DNA of 64,000 nt from Austropuccinia psidii (GCA_023105745.1 JALGQZ010000009.1:13440564-13504563), one strand, 5' to 3'. Shown: positions 1-11,378, counted from the first letter of the stretch. Notes: generated from the sequence alone by a model not told the origin. Made by a program: numbers and translations.

Positions 1-1
1 A

Positions 2-205
2 ACAAATGCATATATTCTGGATATTTTTAACAAGGCATTTTTCTCAAAAACCCATGAATTTGTTCCCACTGCTCCAAAAAAATTGGATGTGGCCAAATGT
101 TTAGTATTGGACTTCAGTGAGGCATGGCTTGAAAAAAATACCATAGATGGACAACCTGTACTAGATCTCCCTGATAAAGCCAATATAAACACCTTATTAA
201 TTTGA
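2..205 (+). pseudogene. Family Y protein, C-terminal fragment (runs off left edge)
   Basis: An open frame enters from the left edge and ends at TGA 203-205. It encodes the last 67 residues of the same protein seen at 31654-32373, with only a few substitutions. The segment covers the region just after the conserved EPIWKR motif and a hydrophobic, acidic tail ending near DKANINTLLI. Family Y is defined here only by internal comparison: a Ser/Pro/Thr-rich N-terminal half and a conserved, mainly helical C-terminal half (see 20815-23725). No function is known to me. The next gene downstream on the same strand is a family X gene, as in copy 2. Confidence 0.7.
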
Positions 206-544
206 TCAGTTTTTTCTGTAATTTAATTGTATTCTTTCAAAACAGGGTGATTTTTATTCAACCTGATACCTCATTGCTTACTTTCCCAAATAAGCTCCTT
301 TTACACAAGATAGCTTCTTTCAGGCTCATTCAAACTGTAAGAATTAACTACAGGGCTCCAGAATCCTCTCATTTATGATAAATAGCAGCCTTTCTCTTGA
401 TTCTTCCACCTATACCCAGAAATCTGACTTTAATTAACCTGTTTTAATATGCCTAAAGCTTCACATTACTTTTTTGAGACCTCTATACCCCAATCAAACA
501 GGACTATCAACAAGATATTACATCCCATCATCCCACTACCTACC

Positions 545-1562
545 AGTGCAATATCAAGATCCATACATCAATTATGCTGGTTGATAATGGAAATCAACTA
601 TTTCCAATCTCCATCTGGTATAAATAGTTGGAAATCTCTTCCATCAGAAGAAAGTCTCAAAATTGTTTAGAACTTACCCTTTTCTTGCACTGATAATCCA
701 ATTACAAATCCCCACAATCACAACTCAGGAGAGGATAGACCGTCTATAAGCCCAAGAATATTAATTTAACCACTTTACAAAACTATGTTTCGAGAGGATC
801 TCTTCAAATCAGGCTTCCCAAAGTCAACCTTTGCTTGGAATCAATGTTGGGAATCAAAATGGAATCAAATATTTGCAAAATTTGTTCTCAAGCACTGAAA
901 CTATTTACACCAACAAGGAGAATTGAAAATATTCTTGATAAATCCAAAGGATAATACACATATTAATAAGTCTTCAATACTAATGTGCTGGTTCAGAGGG
1001 AAACAAGAGGATCTTAAGAATGATAAATTGGTTCCTCAAGCACTTTCAAAAAAAGCCTGTCAGAAGCAGAAATCAAGGTGGTGTAAAAAAGTATGTTTTT
1101 ATTTTATTTTTTGATTTATTTTTACACCAATTGATGTTATTTAATATTCAGTTATCATCAAATTGCTCAGAGACATTGCTATCATTGAAAATTGATCAAG
1201 ATGAAGCTTCCATATTTGATGAGCCACAATGCTGCTCTAATACTGAAGATGAAAAGGTATCATTAATAAAACTAAAGTCCCCTTGGAGGTCAGCTTTATT
1301 CTCAAAGCTAGCAAGTCAATTAGATTCCTTATTTATTCAAAAGCAAATTCAAAAACATAAATTCAATAGAATTCCAAATGTCTGGGCAAGTAGAACAGTA
1401 CAAAGTGGTATTTTTGAGAAAGAAGCCAAAGTGCCAATTGGACTTGCAGAAAATCTTTATTCAAATGATTATATTTCCAAGCTTACTAATGATGAGAAGC
1501 TAATGTTACAATCAAAGCCATGTATAGATATTCATCATTTACTTCTACTATCTGAAACCTAA
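545..1562 (+). pseudogene. Family X basic protein (copy 1), decayed
   Basis: Reading across frames, this stretch encodes the same domain order as the family X gene at 28626-30073. First comes a TFAW...KWNQIF segment near 830-890. A segment like ILMCWFRGKQEDLK follows at 980-1020, then a basic stretch. The C-terminal exon (about 1140-1562) contains SPWRS, an LD-containing helix, a Lys/Arg stretch, KVPIGLAENLY and YISKLTNDEK, and ends at TAA 1560-1562. Several in-frame stops and at least one frameshift upstream of 1100 break the frame. I cannot fix the start. The gene is convergent with the SNF2 gene, whose stop lies only 10 bp beyond. The family resembles basic proteins I remember as highly multi-copy in rust fungi, but that is recollection only. 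Function unknown. Confidence 0.55.
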
Positions 1563-1572
1563 AAAAAATAAC

Positions 1573-4019
1573 TCATGATTTTTCTATTGTTTCAACAATC
1601 AATTTTTCCAATTCATGATCCACAGTACCTAAATGTCCAATGCCCAACCTGAAATGAAATAAAAAAATTTCAGCTACCAAAAAAAATAAATATTGGTTGA
1701 GTATAAACTATCTTGCATCTGAAGCTGCTGTTTCTTCCTTCTAGCTTGCTGAATATTCACCTCAATACTACCAACAGTTATATAATGAAATACATGAACT
1801 TCTTTCTTTTTCCCTAGCCAATAAAGCCTATCAACTGCTTGATCATCAGTTGAAGGGTTCCAACCTGGTTCCTGATTTAAGTAATTGGAATAATATTAGA
1901 TTAAGCTTCAAGTGTATCTAAATACTGTCTTACCATTATGTAGACATTTTGAGCACATCTCAGATCAATACCAACACCACCTGTGCCTTTTGTTGTAAGA
2001 AGAACTTGAGATTTTGTATTTTTTCTGAATTCTTCAAGGATTTGTATCCTTTGATCATTTTTGAGCATTCCATGCATCATCAAATTGGATATTCCACTGT
2101 CATCCAGTGCAATTTCAATACTTTTTACAATATTTGATCAATAAAATCATTCAAATGACAGGTAGTGGAAGGATTTGAGCTCACATATCAAGAATCCTTT
2201 TGTATTCTGAAAAAACAACTGCTTTGGGATATCTTAAGCCTGGCTCCTTCTGAAAAAGCTCCTTGAGATGGCTAACAAGATGCACCACTTTGGATCCTTC
2301 TTTCCAGGTATATCTCCTTCCCCCTTCTTCCCTTTCTATTAGTGCTGAATGATTACAAAGCTGCCTCAAATCTGATAATCTGGAGAAAAATTCTGATGAA
2401 TCCCATTGAACTGCTTTGGACCTCTGTTTTCCATACAACGCACTAAACTCTTAATGCTTTTTGAAATAAAGTGTTTTCCATGGCTCATAGATCTCAATTC
2501 CAACTCCATGTTGCACTTTCTTGGGAAGATCCAGTAGGTTGGCTTTCAATCTTCTCAAGGTGAGTGTTTGCATTATAAGCTGTAATGATTGGATTTCCAT
2601 TTGATTCCCAGATGATATTTGTTTAATTATGCAATTTTCCCATAAAGGCTTGAGATTACATGGTTCTACTTGTAAAAACCTCAACAGACTATGAAGATAC
2701 CAAAGATTGTTTTGTAATGGTGTTCCTGTAAGGCATAAATTTCTTTCAGATTTTAAATTCAATATTGTGAATGCTCTATGAGTAGATTGTTCCTTTATGT
2801 AGCTAATTGATGAAAAATTTCAGTACTTTTTTATTTAAGAATCCCAAAGAGAAGCTTATTGTGCTTCATCCAACACTATTCTGAACCAATTCACCAAAAG
2901 AGAATTTATTCTCATCCCATGAACATCATCAACATTATAACCAGCAATAACATCATATGTGGTGATGATAATTGAATTCTACTTCAAATTTTGGAATGCA
3001 ATGAAATTACGATTGGAACCAGGGAAAAATATTGAATATGGTAAACTACCATCATGAAAATGTAGCCTTATTTCATTCTCCCAGTTATGCAAAGTAGAAA
3101 GTGGTACAATGATCAAAGTAGCTGGGACATGGTCCTTAGATATTTCTGAGTACTTTAATGCTTCATTTTTTGTTTTTTTAATCAAGCATAAAGCTGTCAA
3201 TGATTGTCCAAGTCCCATATCATCAGCCAATATTCCACCCCTACTTTTGCACACAATATCTTGTGGTATCAGCCCATTTTCAACAGCATTAGAAAACACT
3301 TTTTTAATCCATAAGTTATCTGAATGTTTCCATAGGTTTTCACAGATTTTTTCCATATTATTTACAATATTTAAGAGAAAGGAAATACCCTGGATTTGGT
3401 GCAATGAAAGATTGGTTTGACAATTAGGTATTGAAGTAACAGAACTAGTTAAACTTGTATTGTTGGAAGCTTGATAAAGATCACAATCTTGAGGAATATC
3501 AAGAAATAAAGGTGAGCTATGATTTCAAATATGTCTCAGAGTCATGTTTGCATTCTTGAAAGCCTCTCTTGTTTGGAAAATATTCCCTTTATCCACAAAA
3601 ACACATTCATGTAATAGGATATTTTTATCTTTATTCTTGAAATTTATGAAAGAATTTATAAAAAGCACTTTATTATTGTTTTTTTATTTTTTATATGTTT
3701 CAGGATTCAAGCCTTCAGCCACTCCTCCAAAAATATCAAGCAGTGGACCCAGATGGAAGCTTTGGAAAGAATTAAGGCTCCCAAGATGACTCAAGTCAGA
3801 TTCTAATAGTATATCAATAGAATTAAACACTCTTCTGAATATTACTGAGCTCAGAGAGGTTGGAAAGGATTGTTCAATATTGATTTTTTTTCAATTTGAA
3901 TAATAAAAAACCCAAGACAAACTATTGAAATCATACTGTAAATTTTTAGAATGAAAATTCAATATATTAGTGTGATATGATTTTTTAGCACAAATGGAAC
4001 CTAAATGATAGGATTGCAT
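1573..4019 (-). pseudogene. SNF2-family ATPase (copy 1), inactivated
   Basis: This copy of the SNF2-type gene described at 33559-35992 is read on the minus strand from ATG 4017-4019 to TGA 1573-1575. Clear lesions are visible relative to copy 2. A nonsense codon replaces Cys near 3890 in the N-terminal region. The Walker A motif reads GLGQS instead of GLGKS (about 3205-3220), losing the ATP-binding lysine. The intron donor after the DEA codons reads ATAAGC instead of GTAAGC (near 2870). A GAA-to-TAA stop sits at 2451-2453. On the other hand, copy 1 keeps the STHRAF reading after the first intron, where copy 2 has lost two bases. Downstream segments with LLTTKGTGGVGIDL and the terminal exon are recognisable. 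It cannot make an active ATPase without repair of several lesions. Confidence 0.85.
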
Positions 4020-5315
4020 GGGTTATATAGTGGAAAGACCCCCGGGGATTTTGTAAGTGATTTGGATAAGCTAAACATTTAGCCCCTGAATTTTTCTTAA
4101 TAGTGTAAAAAATCAATTATATTTTGAAACTTAGTTTATTAATGGACATAAATATATTCCAAATCTGCAGATCAATTCAATTTCTTATTACTGTTGTCCC
4201 AAATCCTTGGATTTTGATTTTAAAAGAAATTATCTATGAGGAGACAAGTTCCTTTCCAAATGTGGAGTTCCCTCCAAGATATATCCAGCACTGGACAAAA
4301 TTTTTCATTTGTGGCCCATGCAACCCCTTTCCAACTTTTTTTTAATTCATCAAATTATTCCTATACTTTGTTTATTTTTCCTTTGCAGGAATTCTCAAGA
4401 ATCTAATTTCAAAAGTATTCATTAAATCATGTTGAAGGCCATTGGCTCACTATTTGAAGAGCTTCAAGTTTATTATTTATCCATATTTTATTTTGAAACA
4501 TTATTCTAATAAATTAAGATTAATTTGTATGGAAACATCCTTTCCAATCATTTTTGCCAATTTCTATGATGATAATCATCACTCAAGTAGAGGTATTTTA
4601 CTTATTAAAAAATTATTGGATCTTATTTTTCCGAAATATTCATAATTTCAAGGAGGAACACCCATTTTTAATTGAAATTTGGGCAGGATTCCCTCAAAAT
4701 AATTGCCACTATAATTTTTAAATTCATCATTACTTATTATTATCATTGTTTGAAATCAATTCAAGCTTAATTTTTGATTCATCTGAAAACAAGCATTCTG
4801 GTAAATATAATTTCTTAATTCTTAAGTTATCCTCATTCTTTAAGCCAACATGAAAGATCAATTAAAATCAGATAAATTCAAGAATCAAGGCAGCGGAATG
4901 ACAATGAGATCAAAGAAGCAATTAATGCTACAAGTATAAAAGAATTCCTTTTCAAGGCTCCCCATATATCTGGATGAACTTTCAAAATCCACAAGCATTC
5001 ATGAAGTGAATTGTAAGGAACTCAATTGATGAGAGAATTTGAAGATTATTCTACTAACTATAAGCATCATGAGGGAATTTTAATGCTCTCACAATCCAAA
5101 GATTTAATAAGATTCATTACCTATGTTTGTTGCCAGTGTATATATTGGGTTGAGAAAATATTAATAAAAATTAAAAAAGGAGTAAAAATGTCAGAATACA
5201 ATGAATGTGAGTTAAACTAGGGATACTTCCAGAGATACACTCAGACATAAGCTGAAGATACTGTAAAGGACTTGTATGCAAGTCCCCAGTCTTTTTTTGT
5301 GGTGCTATTGAAAAG
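4020..5315. other. Non-coding tail of duplicated block copy 1
   Basis: This is AT-rich sequence shared with 35993-37284 and has no recognisable coding region. It lies upstream of the SNF2 start, so it probably contains that gene's promoter. A short hairpin (7-bp arms GGACTTG/CAAGTCC around TATG, 5268-5285) lies about 30 bp from the right end of the homology and is nearly conserved in copy 2. Confidence 0.6.
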
Positions 5316-7020
5316 ACCTGCCAAGTTACCAAGGAAATCTGTAGATGCAATAACGCGGTATAATTGAGACAACCCTTTGTTTTGATAATGTTTCATCAGC
5401 CTGGTGATGAGCTGGCCTTGAGACATTTGTGCATTTTTGACCTTCAGTTAGTTCAGAGTTAAAGGAGCGCCACTAATAGTTCCAATGGCCATTGTAACCG
5501 CATTCAGAAGAAAGCATAAAGGATTATGAGAATCAAAAGTGCTGCGAGAAAAGACAACCCTTTTAGGAATACAGCTACATAAGAGTAGATGGAAAAATAT
5601 TTACCGTTTAGCAACATCAACACTTTCTTGACATTAAAATGAAATTACAATCACACATGGCTGTAAGTGCAAAAACTCAAAAGATAAATTGAGTCAACAA
5701 GCCTCTGAATCTGGTTCAGGTATCAGCTCAGGCTCCATAGTCAGTTGGCTAATTGCAAACAGGATTAAAAACATCAGCTTTAATGATGTGACCTAACCTG
5801 AAAAACAAAAAGACAATCTAGTAAAAAAGTACTCGAACATAGACTTTGCCAACATCTTGAATTTGGAAAGGTTTTGACCTATCAAGTTACTGTCATGTTA
5901 ACATTTTTGGTAATCAAACACTGCATGTTTATTACTGACCACTGTTTTCCCACAAGTGACTCAAATGCAATGACCAACTGCAAATTTTATTGCAAATTAA
6001 AAACAGGCATTTTTCTGCTTTATGTTGAGTTGAATAAAAAGCAAAGGTCCCTGAAGTAAAATTTCTACATTGACTAGCAGCTCTGAGTGACTTGAATGTG
6101 ATTGACCAACTGTAGATTGGCAAAATTGTTGCAAAGGCCAAGTAAGATATGTTTACCTGGCTTGATAATAAACAAACAATTATCGGAAATGTCTTCTCTG
6201 AGGCAAATCGGCATTTTTTTTATGTGAAATCAAGGATAAATTATGATGGCTTTAGTGAGATTACCCTAAAAGCAAGAAATTGTCATGAGCCATGATTCAA
6301 AAAAAAGGTTTGATAAAGTAATGTGCTAAACTTTGCTTACTGTTCCAAGTCATTCTGAGACATGCAAGCCAACATGGTACTCTTATGTTTTAGTGGAAGT
6401 TTGCATTGTAACTCTGAAAATGTCAAGTTGATTCAGACTCACAGCTTAGAAAAGGAATATCAACTCTCACCTTGCAGATGAATACCCAATATTATGACTG
6501 CAACAGGATAGTTGTGAATTCTTCAATTAACTATTGGTTTCCTTATTGAAATTACTAATAAAGTTTCCAAGAGGTTTGAAGGCTAACAGGTGAGATTCTT
6601 GATTAACTACAAAAACACTATGCAATTCTTTTTGTGCAGGGTATTTTCTCCTTCCCAGGATGACAGTAACAAAGAAATATGTCAACCAAATGAATTATTA
6701 TATTCTTCAAAATGCCTACCTGCAATACCTACATTTGTAGTTAAGCTGATATTTGTTCTTTTTGGGTACCCACACTCCTGTCTCCATCAGTGTCTGCCAT
6801 TCAACATTGATTAGATAGAAGCACCACATGCATATGAAGCTCAGCAAAAACTTACTTTGAAGTATTTGTAAATGTCTGATTGTTTGTGACAATGTTTGTG
6901 AGTCCTTGTAACAGCTGGTGAAGGCATATCATTTTCTTGATAATTGGTGATTTCAAGGGTGACATTGTAATCATCTTGTGAACCATACTCTTCCCCAGAT
7001 GAGCCATAAGTGGTATTCAT
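5316..7020 (-). pseudogene. Decayed gene with BED-like zinc finger (possibly hAT-type)
   Basis: The most convincing part is the 5' end on the minus strand. An ATG at 7018-7020 opens a 55-codon exon (6856-7020) ending in SDIYKYFK, followed by a good GTAAGT donor. The reading resumes in phase after a CAG acceptor near 6800 with ETGVWVPKKN and YKCRYC, then a GTAGGC donor. A later piece (about 6340-6390) reads LKHKSTMLACMSQNDLEQ and ends at a GTAAGC donor. The order CxxC followed by HKxxxLxxH/C-like spacing resembles a BED finger, the DNA-binding module of many hAT transposases. Further pieces (5932-6141, 5316-5560, including LSQLYRVIASTDFLGN) may be later exons but I cannot assign them to a domain. 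The 3' end appears to be cut by the duplicated block at 5315. The family call is tentative. Confidence 0.4.
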
Positions 7021-8170
7021 TACGATTTACAACAGATGTTTGCAAGTTAAATGAGCAGCTGGGTCTATAGAAATCAGTGAAGATGGTGGAAAATGTAGCT
7101 TCAAAAGAGAGGGTAAGTCATTTATTTTGTTTTGATACTGATCACAGTTAATCAATGAGAAACATGAGCAGTTTAAATAGAGATAGGTGTGGTGTTGAAT
7201 GATGCAAGGTGCCATTGCTTGCTAGAGTGGCAATTACAAAACGTTTTAGTTATTGTGTTTGCATTAGATTGGACCAATAACAAATGTGTTGAGGCATTTG
7301 TGAATAATATGGACGTGTTTGGCAGGAGAACAACAGGATGAAAGAAAGTGGGTGAGTGCAATAAGGATGTGTTTGACAGCTGAATGTCCAGATAAAAGAT
7401 GGTGGGCAAGTGAGCTATAATGGATATTGAGATGCAAGCAAAAGAACATGGAGGAAGAACAGATGAGAGTTGAGAATGATAGTTGGGTGGTAATTATATC
7501 TGGGAGGTGCTTATTGGGTAAATAGTTATTTGGCACTTACCAACAATGTTTGTCTTAGATCTGGGTATGTACTGGGTTGAGTAAATGTTGGTACCAGAAT
7601 TATTTGGGAGGTGAAAATTAAGAAACCTTCCCAGTTGGTTCATACTGGGGAGCCACTGTTGATATACATGGTGAGGTGCATGGGAGAAATTGAGGGGTTT
7701 ACAGTAGGCTGAATACATCAAAATAAAAGCTGGTATGAAAAACCAAGGAATAGTAGTGTGGTATAAGCCTGAATATTGGAGATTTGAATCCAAGGCAAGC
7801 TTGTGTTGTCAATGAGAGAAGGAGACTAATGGTTTGAGTTGAATGAAAGTATTTAGTGATATTTGTTTATATGATAAGAGTAACAAATTGAAACAATGTG
7901 CTGAGGAAGCTGAGAGGATAAAGATTCATGTTGAGTGATTAGAAGATTGAAGCTTTGGAGTGGATTGAAATTTAGTAAAGATGTAATGAGATGGTTTTGA
8001 GAATTTGAATGATGATGAAGAAGAGGAAAAATTAAGATTATCTAATGAATTTTTGAAAAATTTGGATATCAGGAAATTCTGATAAAATGATAAAAATAGT
8101 TTTTTTTATGATGAAAATTTTGATTTTGAGATTAATTATAATATAAAGTTATTTTTTTTAAATTATTGAT
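7021..8170. other. Upstream region with weak minus-strand Ser/His/Tyr-rich frames
   Basis: Minus-strand frames at 7027-7215, 7264-7536 and 7494-7793 are rich in Ser, His, Asn, Tyr and Pro (for example SGTNIYSTQYIPRS), like low-complexity regulatory proteins. They overlap in different frames and carry no recognisable domain. A possible GTAAGT donor follows the 7494-7793 piece. They may be broken 5' exons of the gene at 5316-7020, or chance reading in C/T-rich sequence. The interval 7800-8170 holds nothing I can recognise. Confidence 0.2.
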
Positions 8171-8173
8171 GAA

Positions 8174-8738
8174 TTAGAAAGAGGTTTTATTAAATGAAGC
8201 AAATAAGAAGATAGAATATGAAGATTTATTTGGAAGTAGAAGCAAGTTGGTTGATAATAGAAGAATGATTATCAACAGTAGAGTTTTTAAGCTTTCCTTC
8301 TTGTAGATTTTTGAAAATATTATATGCTTTTTGTGAAATTTGCAAGGACATAGATAATCGAGTAAAGGAATTACTACTACCACCTTCAGGATATAATGTA
8401 AAGTTTCTTGTATGTTTAGCTTTTCAAACCATTTGTACTATACCTTGCTCTTTACCAGTTAGATTAATGTTTGTAGAGTAGTCAGGAAAAACAAAGAACT
8501 AATTAAAAAAATCAAACTACCATCTAATTTGGAAATAGGTATAGATAAGAAAAAGCATAGTCAGAACAATCAGTTTTATCAACATGAGGAAAGTTCAAAA
8601 AATTATCAAAAGTAAAAGTTAATTGATTGGCAAATGAAGTGGAATTAAAATAAGCAAAATCTAATGCATCAAAACTAGGAATTTTAAATTCTTGCATTTT
8701 ATTACAATTATTTTGAGAAAGTGTTGAGGAAAACCTTC
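8174..8738 (-). pseudogene. Unknown gene, right-hand part of protein, split by Ty3 element
   Basis: Read on the minus strand away from the 5' LTR edge, the sequence starts with a frame containing NKMQEFKIPSFDALDF and DNFLNFPHVDKTDC. After a short frame change it continues with DYSTNINLTGKEQGIVQMV, a TGA where TGG is likely, then TLYPEGGSSNSFTRLSMS and SQKAYNIFKNLQEGKL. It ends at TAA near 8206-8208. The other half of the same minus-strand gene is inferred to be 18468-18832, on the far side of the retrotransposon, because both pieces abut LTR edges and have the same orientation and style. I do not recognise the family. At least one stop and one frameshift indicate decay. Confidence 0.45.
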
Positions 8739-10268
8739 TTATCCAATAAATAAACATATAAAAATCATTTCACCATTGGATTCCTCATAAAAAATCAGGT
8801 GGGGTCACCTCTGAGTGAAATTCTTGTAACTCAACTCTAAATAAGCTTAAATTAAGTTTTTAGTATTTTCAATACAAAAGTTGAAAATCCTCAAAACTTT
8901 AATTTAATTCACACCACATGTGGTGTTAACCACCAATTTTTGTGTTAAAATTGAGGTGTTGTGTTTAGTTTAGAAGCTATGAGGAATTGAAGTATTTTCA
9001 ATTGAATTCAATTGAAATGTCAAAATGTGCGCGTGTATTACATAAGTGAACTTTGATTTACATATGAGGAATCAATTATTACTGTATTGTACTGTACAAT
9101 TCAATTGAATTACATATGTAAATTATAAGTATAATACATGATGAGGAATTAAAGGAAAAATAAATTGGAAAGATTAAATTTGGGGGGGAAAAGGAACTCC
9201 AGCTCTAAGGGGGAGCTAGACCCCCAAAATCCTTGCTGACAGGCGTGTGGTGTCAAAATTCACACAAAAGCTCATCACTTTTGGCCTGGAATTGAGTTAC
9301 AGGGTCTGTGGACTCAATTGATGATGAGGTTTTGATACCAACTGGGGTAGTTTTGGCTGTTGCCAAGAGGGTAAAACTACCCTTAAGATAAAACCATCAT
9401 AGTAAAGAAAGTTTTAACTAGTTTCTACGTCTCTTACACATATTCTGACGTGTTTTGAAGGCTCTAGACCAGGTATTGCTATAGTAATGGCTGATTTAAG
9501 GGTCTAAAATGGGTAAAAATGGCTTAAACCAGCCCTTTTTGGTCTAAATCAGGGTTCAATGATGCCAAAAGTGGCTTTTCTGTTGTCAGACTGTTTTTCA
9601 CGGCGGACAAGAGTAAATTTTACTTTTGGAGTAAGAAAATTGATGGCTATAAAAGAATGTCTTCTTTGCCCCACTTTTCTCTTCATGTTAGAATCTTTTC
9701 CTTTTATAATTAGTTTAAACATTGTTAAACCAATCAACAAGAGATTCAAACCACCTTTATTAAATCATTTTAAACCTTTTAACGTGAAAAAATCATTATA
9801 ATCATTGTTTGTAACTTTTATAATCATTTTTTACCCCTGAACCACCCCAAAAGTGAATAAAAGCATCTTTCATCACTGTAAGCTTTGTCACTTTGTTTCC
9901 AAATTCACTCTGGTCACTTTTAGGCATGTTTTCTCTTTAATATTATTTTCAAGACTCTGTACTTTAATTAATTGCTTGCAGTTCTTTGCTCAATTAATTC
10001 CAATTGAAATTGCTCTTGAAGAAATTTCTTTTGTAGCCTTAAATATCTCTTGTAGAGTATTTTTGGATAAATTTTTATTGTTGGTAAAACAATAAATCTT
10101 TATAATATTATTTTTTTATACTAATAAAGTTATGACCAATAAGTCTTGCGTGTTTTTCTCTCAAAAATAATATTTCTTACTATTTTTAATTGATTCTTAC
10201 CTTATACAAATCTTGAGGACAGGAAAAGTACTTGATTTTTAATCAAATTTTCATATCCACAACTTACA
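8739..10268 (+). repeat. 5' LTR, truncated at its left end
   Basis: This matches 16957-18467 almost base for base, apart from an insertion of about 20 bp near 9800-9825 and scattered substitutions. Relative to the 3' LTR it lacks the first 267 bp that follow the polypurine tract. The right end reads CTTACA. It contains a TATAAAA box (9648-9654), AATAAA (near 9857), a 14-bp palindrome CACCACATGTGGTG near 8912, and short G/C-rich runs near 9180-9230. An 80-codon frame inside (9559-9801) is not a gene. Confidence 0.92.
9648..9654 (+). promoter_or_regulatory. LTR TATA box
   Basis: TATAAAA lies in the middle of the 5' LTR and is conserved at 17866-17872 in the 3' LTR. An AATAAA about 200 bp downstream could serve as the polyadenylation signal. 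The spacing is consistent with a U3-R boundary here, but the transcription start is inferred. Confidence 0.5.
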
Positions 10269-10270
10269 TT

Positions 10271-10287
10271 TGGGGGCCCAGCCGTGA
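10271..10287 (+). promoter_or_regulatory. Candidate tRNA primer-binding site
   Basis: TGGGGGCCCAGCCGTGA begins two bases after the CTTACA end of the 5' LTR. It starts with TGG, the complement of a tRNA CCA tail, in the position expected for minus-strand priming. The tRNA identity was not determined. Confidence 0.6.
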
Positions 10288-10492
10288 TATTTTACCTGTG
10301 ACATTTTTTTTCACTCTTTTTAAATCTTTTTCTTATGTTGAAAAATTTAAAAACATATAAAAAATACTTATAATTCAAAAAATCCATAAAAAATAAGTTT
10401 TTTTCATATTATAACTGAGGCTTATATTTTTATTTCTTTTTTTGAAATAACCTTTTTTTTACTTAATTAATTGGCTTTTTTCATTAATTTTA

Positions 10493-10696
10493 GTGTCTGA
10501 CAACATGGTAAGACAAGAAAACATTGAAACAGCCTCAACAGTAACCAGCATTATTCCTGCCAGTACTGTTAATTCTGATCATAATAGTACTATTATTGTG
10601 ACTCAGAATATTCAACCAGAGCCAATTTCTTTTGAATTAGTCAACTTGGAAATAAGTAATACTCTTCAGAAAGCCAAAGATTTGGCCAATAGTTAG
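10493..10696 (+). CDS. Ty3 element leader ORF / Gag N-terminal segment
   Basis: A 67-codon frame begins at ATG 10505 (or a TTG/GTG-type codon just upstream at 10493). It is Thr/Ser/Asn-rich at first, then amphipathic (LVNLEISNTLQKAKDLA), and ends at TAG 10694-10696. About 60 bp later an open frame continues with QEPAITPQ-like sequence, suggesting this was the beginning of Gag and was separated by a short insertion, an intron or a frame change. It has no enzymatic motif. It probably belongs to the structural Gag precursor. Confidence 0.5.
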   Translation: MSDNMVRQENIETASTVTSIIPASTVNSDHNSTIIVTQNIQPEPISFELVNLEISNTLQKAKDLANS

Positions 10697-10805
10697 TTTT
10701 TTGATGTAAAATTCCTATTTTAAGCCTTTTTGACCATAATCATGCCTTCAACCAGATCAGGAGCCAGCTATAACCCCTCAAGCAGCTCCCAGAAAGGTAA
10801 TAGAC

Positions 10806-11378
10806 GTGATTATGGCAGAGGCCAATCAGGTACAGAAGGAAAAGGGTCAGTTGATGACTTCCAAACAACTAAAATGGGTCATTCTGAAGCTGATAATACC
10901 ATTTTACCTTCAAAAAGAGCTGACACCGCCACAACAAGCCTCAGTGGACATATACAAAGCCAGCCACAGTGCATACAACAATGCACTTCAGTTCAAGGAG
11001 TACCAGATCCTTGCAGACCTGTGGAAGAATTGCATGAATTCTTACCTGACAGTGAGAAAATTCCTGGGCCATCCCAATACTTGCAAATTGCTCAATGGAT
11101 GGCATCCATTGATGGAGAAGAAAAACATGATGCTTTTGACACTAGAATGGAGGAAAAACAACCCTCCACAACCCAAACCAGTGCCAAAAACAGCCCCAGT
11201 GGCCAGCAGCAGCAATTCCAATGTGAAAAAGCAGCTACAAACTCCAAACAAGGGCAAAGGGAAGGCACCAGCCCCAAAACCTTACAGCCAGGGCTACAGA
11301 ATCCCAAAGATTCAACAGGATGCCATGGAAAATGTATTTCAGATGGCCAGAACCATGATGGAAGTAAAAAAGAAGTAG
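10806..11378 (+). pseudogene. Ty3 Gag, N-terminal region
   Basis: This 190-residue frame has protein-like features. A helical first half includes QQASVDIYKASHSAYNNAL and ADLWKNCMNSYLTVRKFL, and a Pro/Lys/Ser-rich linker (about residues 115-155) precedes IPKIQQDAMENVFQMA. It stops at TAG 11376-11378. The overlapping longer frame (10730-12118) is open here too but is compositionally poor (Gln/Ser/Thr-rich without hydrophobic pattern) until about 11380. I therefore infer that the real Gag frame is this one and that it shifts into the 10730 frame near 11380. No retroviral-type domain is recognisable; it is assigned by position ahead of the capsid-like segment. Confidence 0.6.

Larger units (their letters stand above)
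1..5315. repeat. Duplicated block, copy 1 (partner at 32169-37284)
   Basis: The sequence from base 1 aligns collinearly with 32169 onward, in the same orientation and with small indels, and similarity stops abruptly at about 5315/37284. Identity is about 95% by eye. The block contains the 3' end of a family Y gene, a family X gene and a convergent SNF2-type gene. It runs off the left edge of the window, so its true left end is unknown. Copy 1 keeps a stretch (864-1064) that copy 2 has lost, but it has more stop codons in the SNF2 gene. The flanks beyond 5315 and 37284 are unrelated, which suggests a dispersed mobile unit rather than a local tandem duplication. Confidence 0.93.

Noticed and set aside
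5240..5320. Helitron-like 3' end (hairpin near the end of the duplicated block)
   Set aside because: There is a hairpin but no CTRR terminus, and the block has no Rep/Pif1-type helicase; the ATPase present is SNF2-type.
9559..9801. Small gene inside the LTR (also at 17861-18058)
   Set aside because: It spans the LTR TATA box and differs between the two LTRs; it is incidental reading of LTR sequence.
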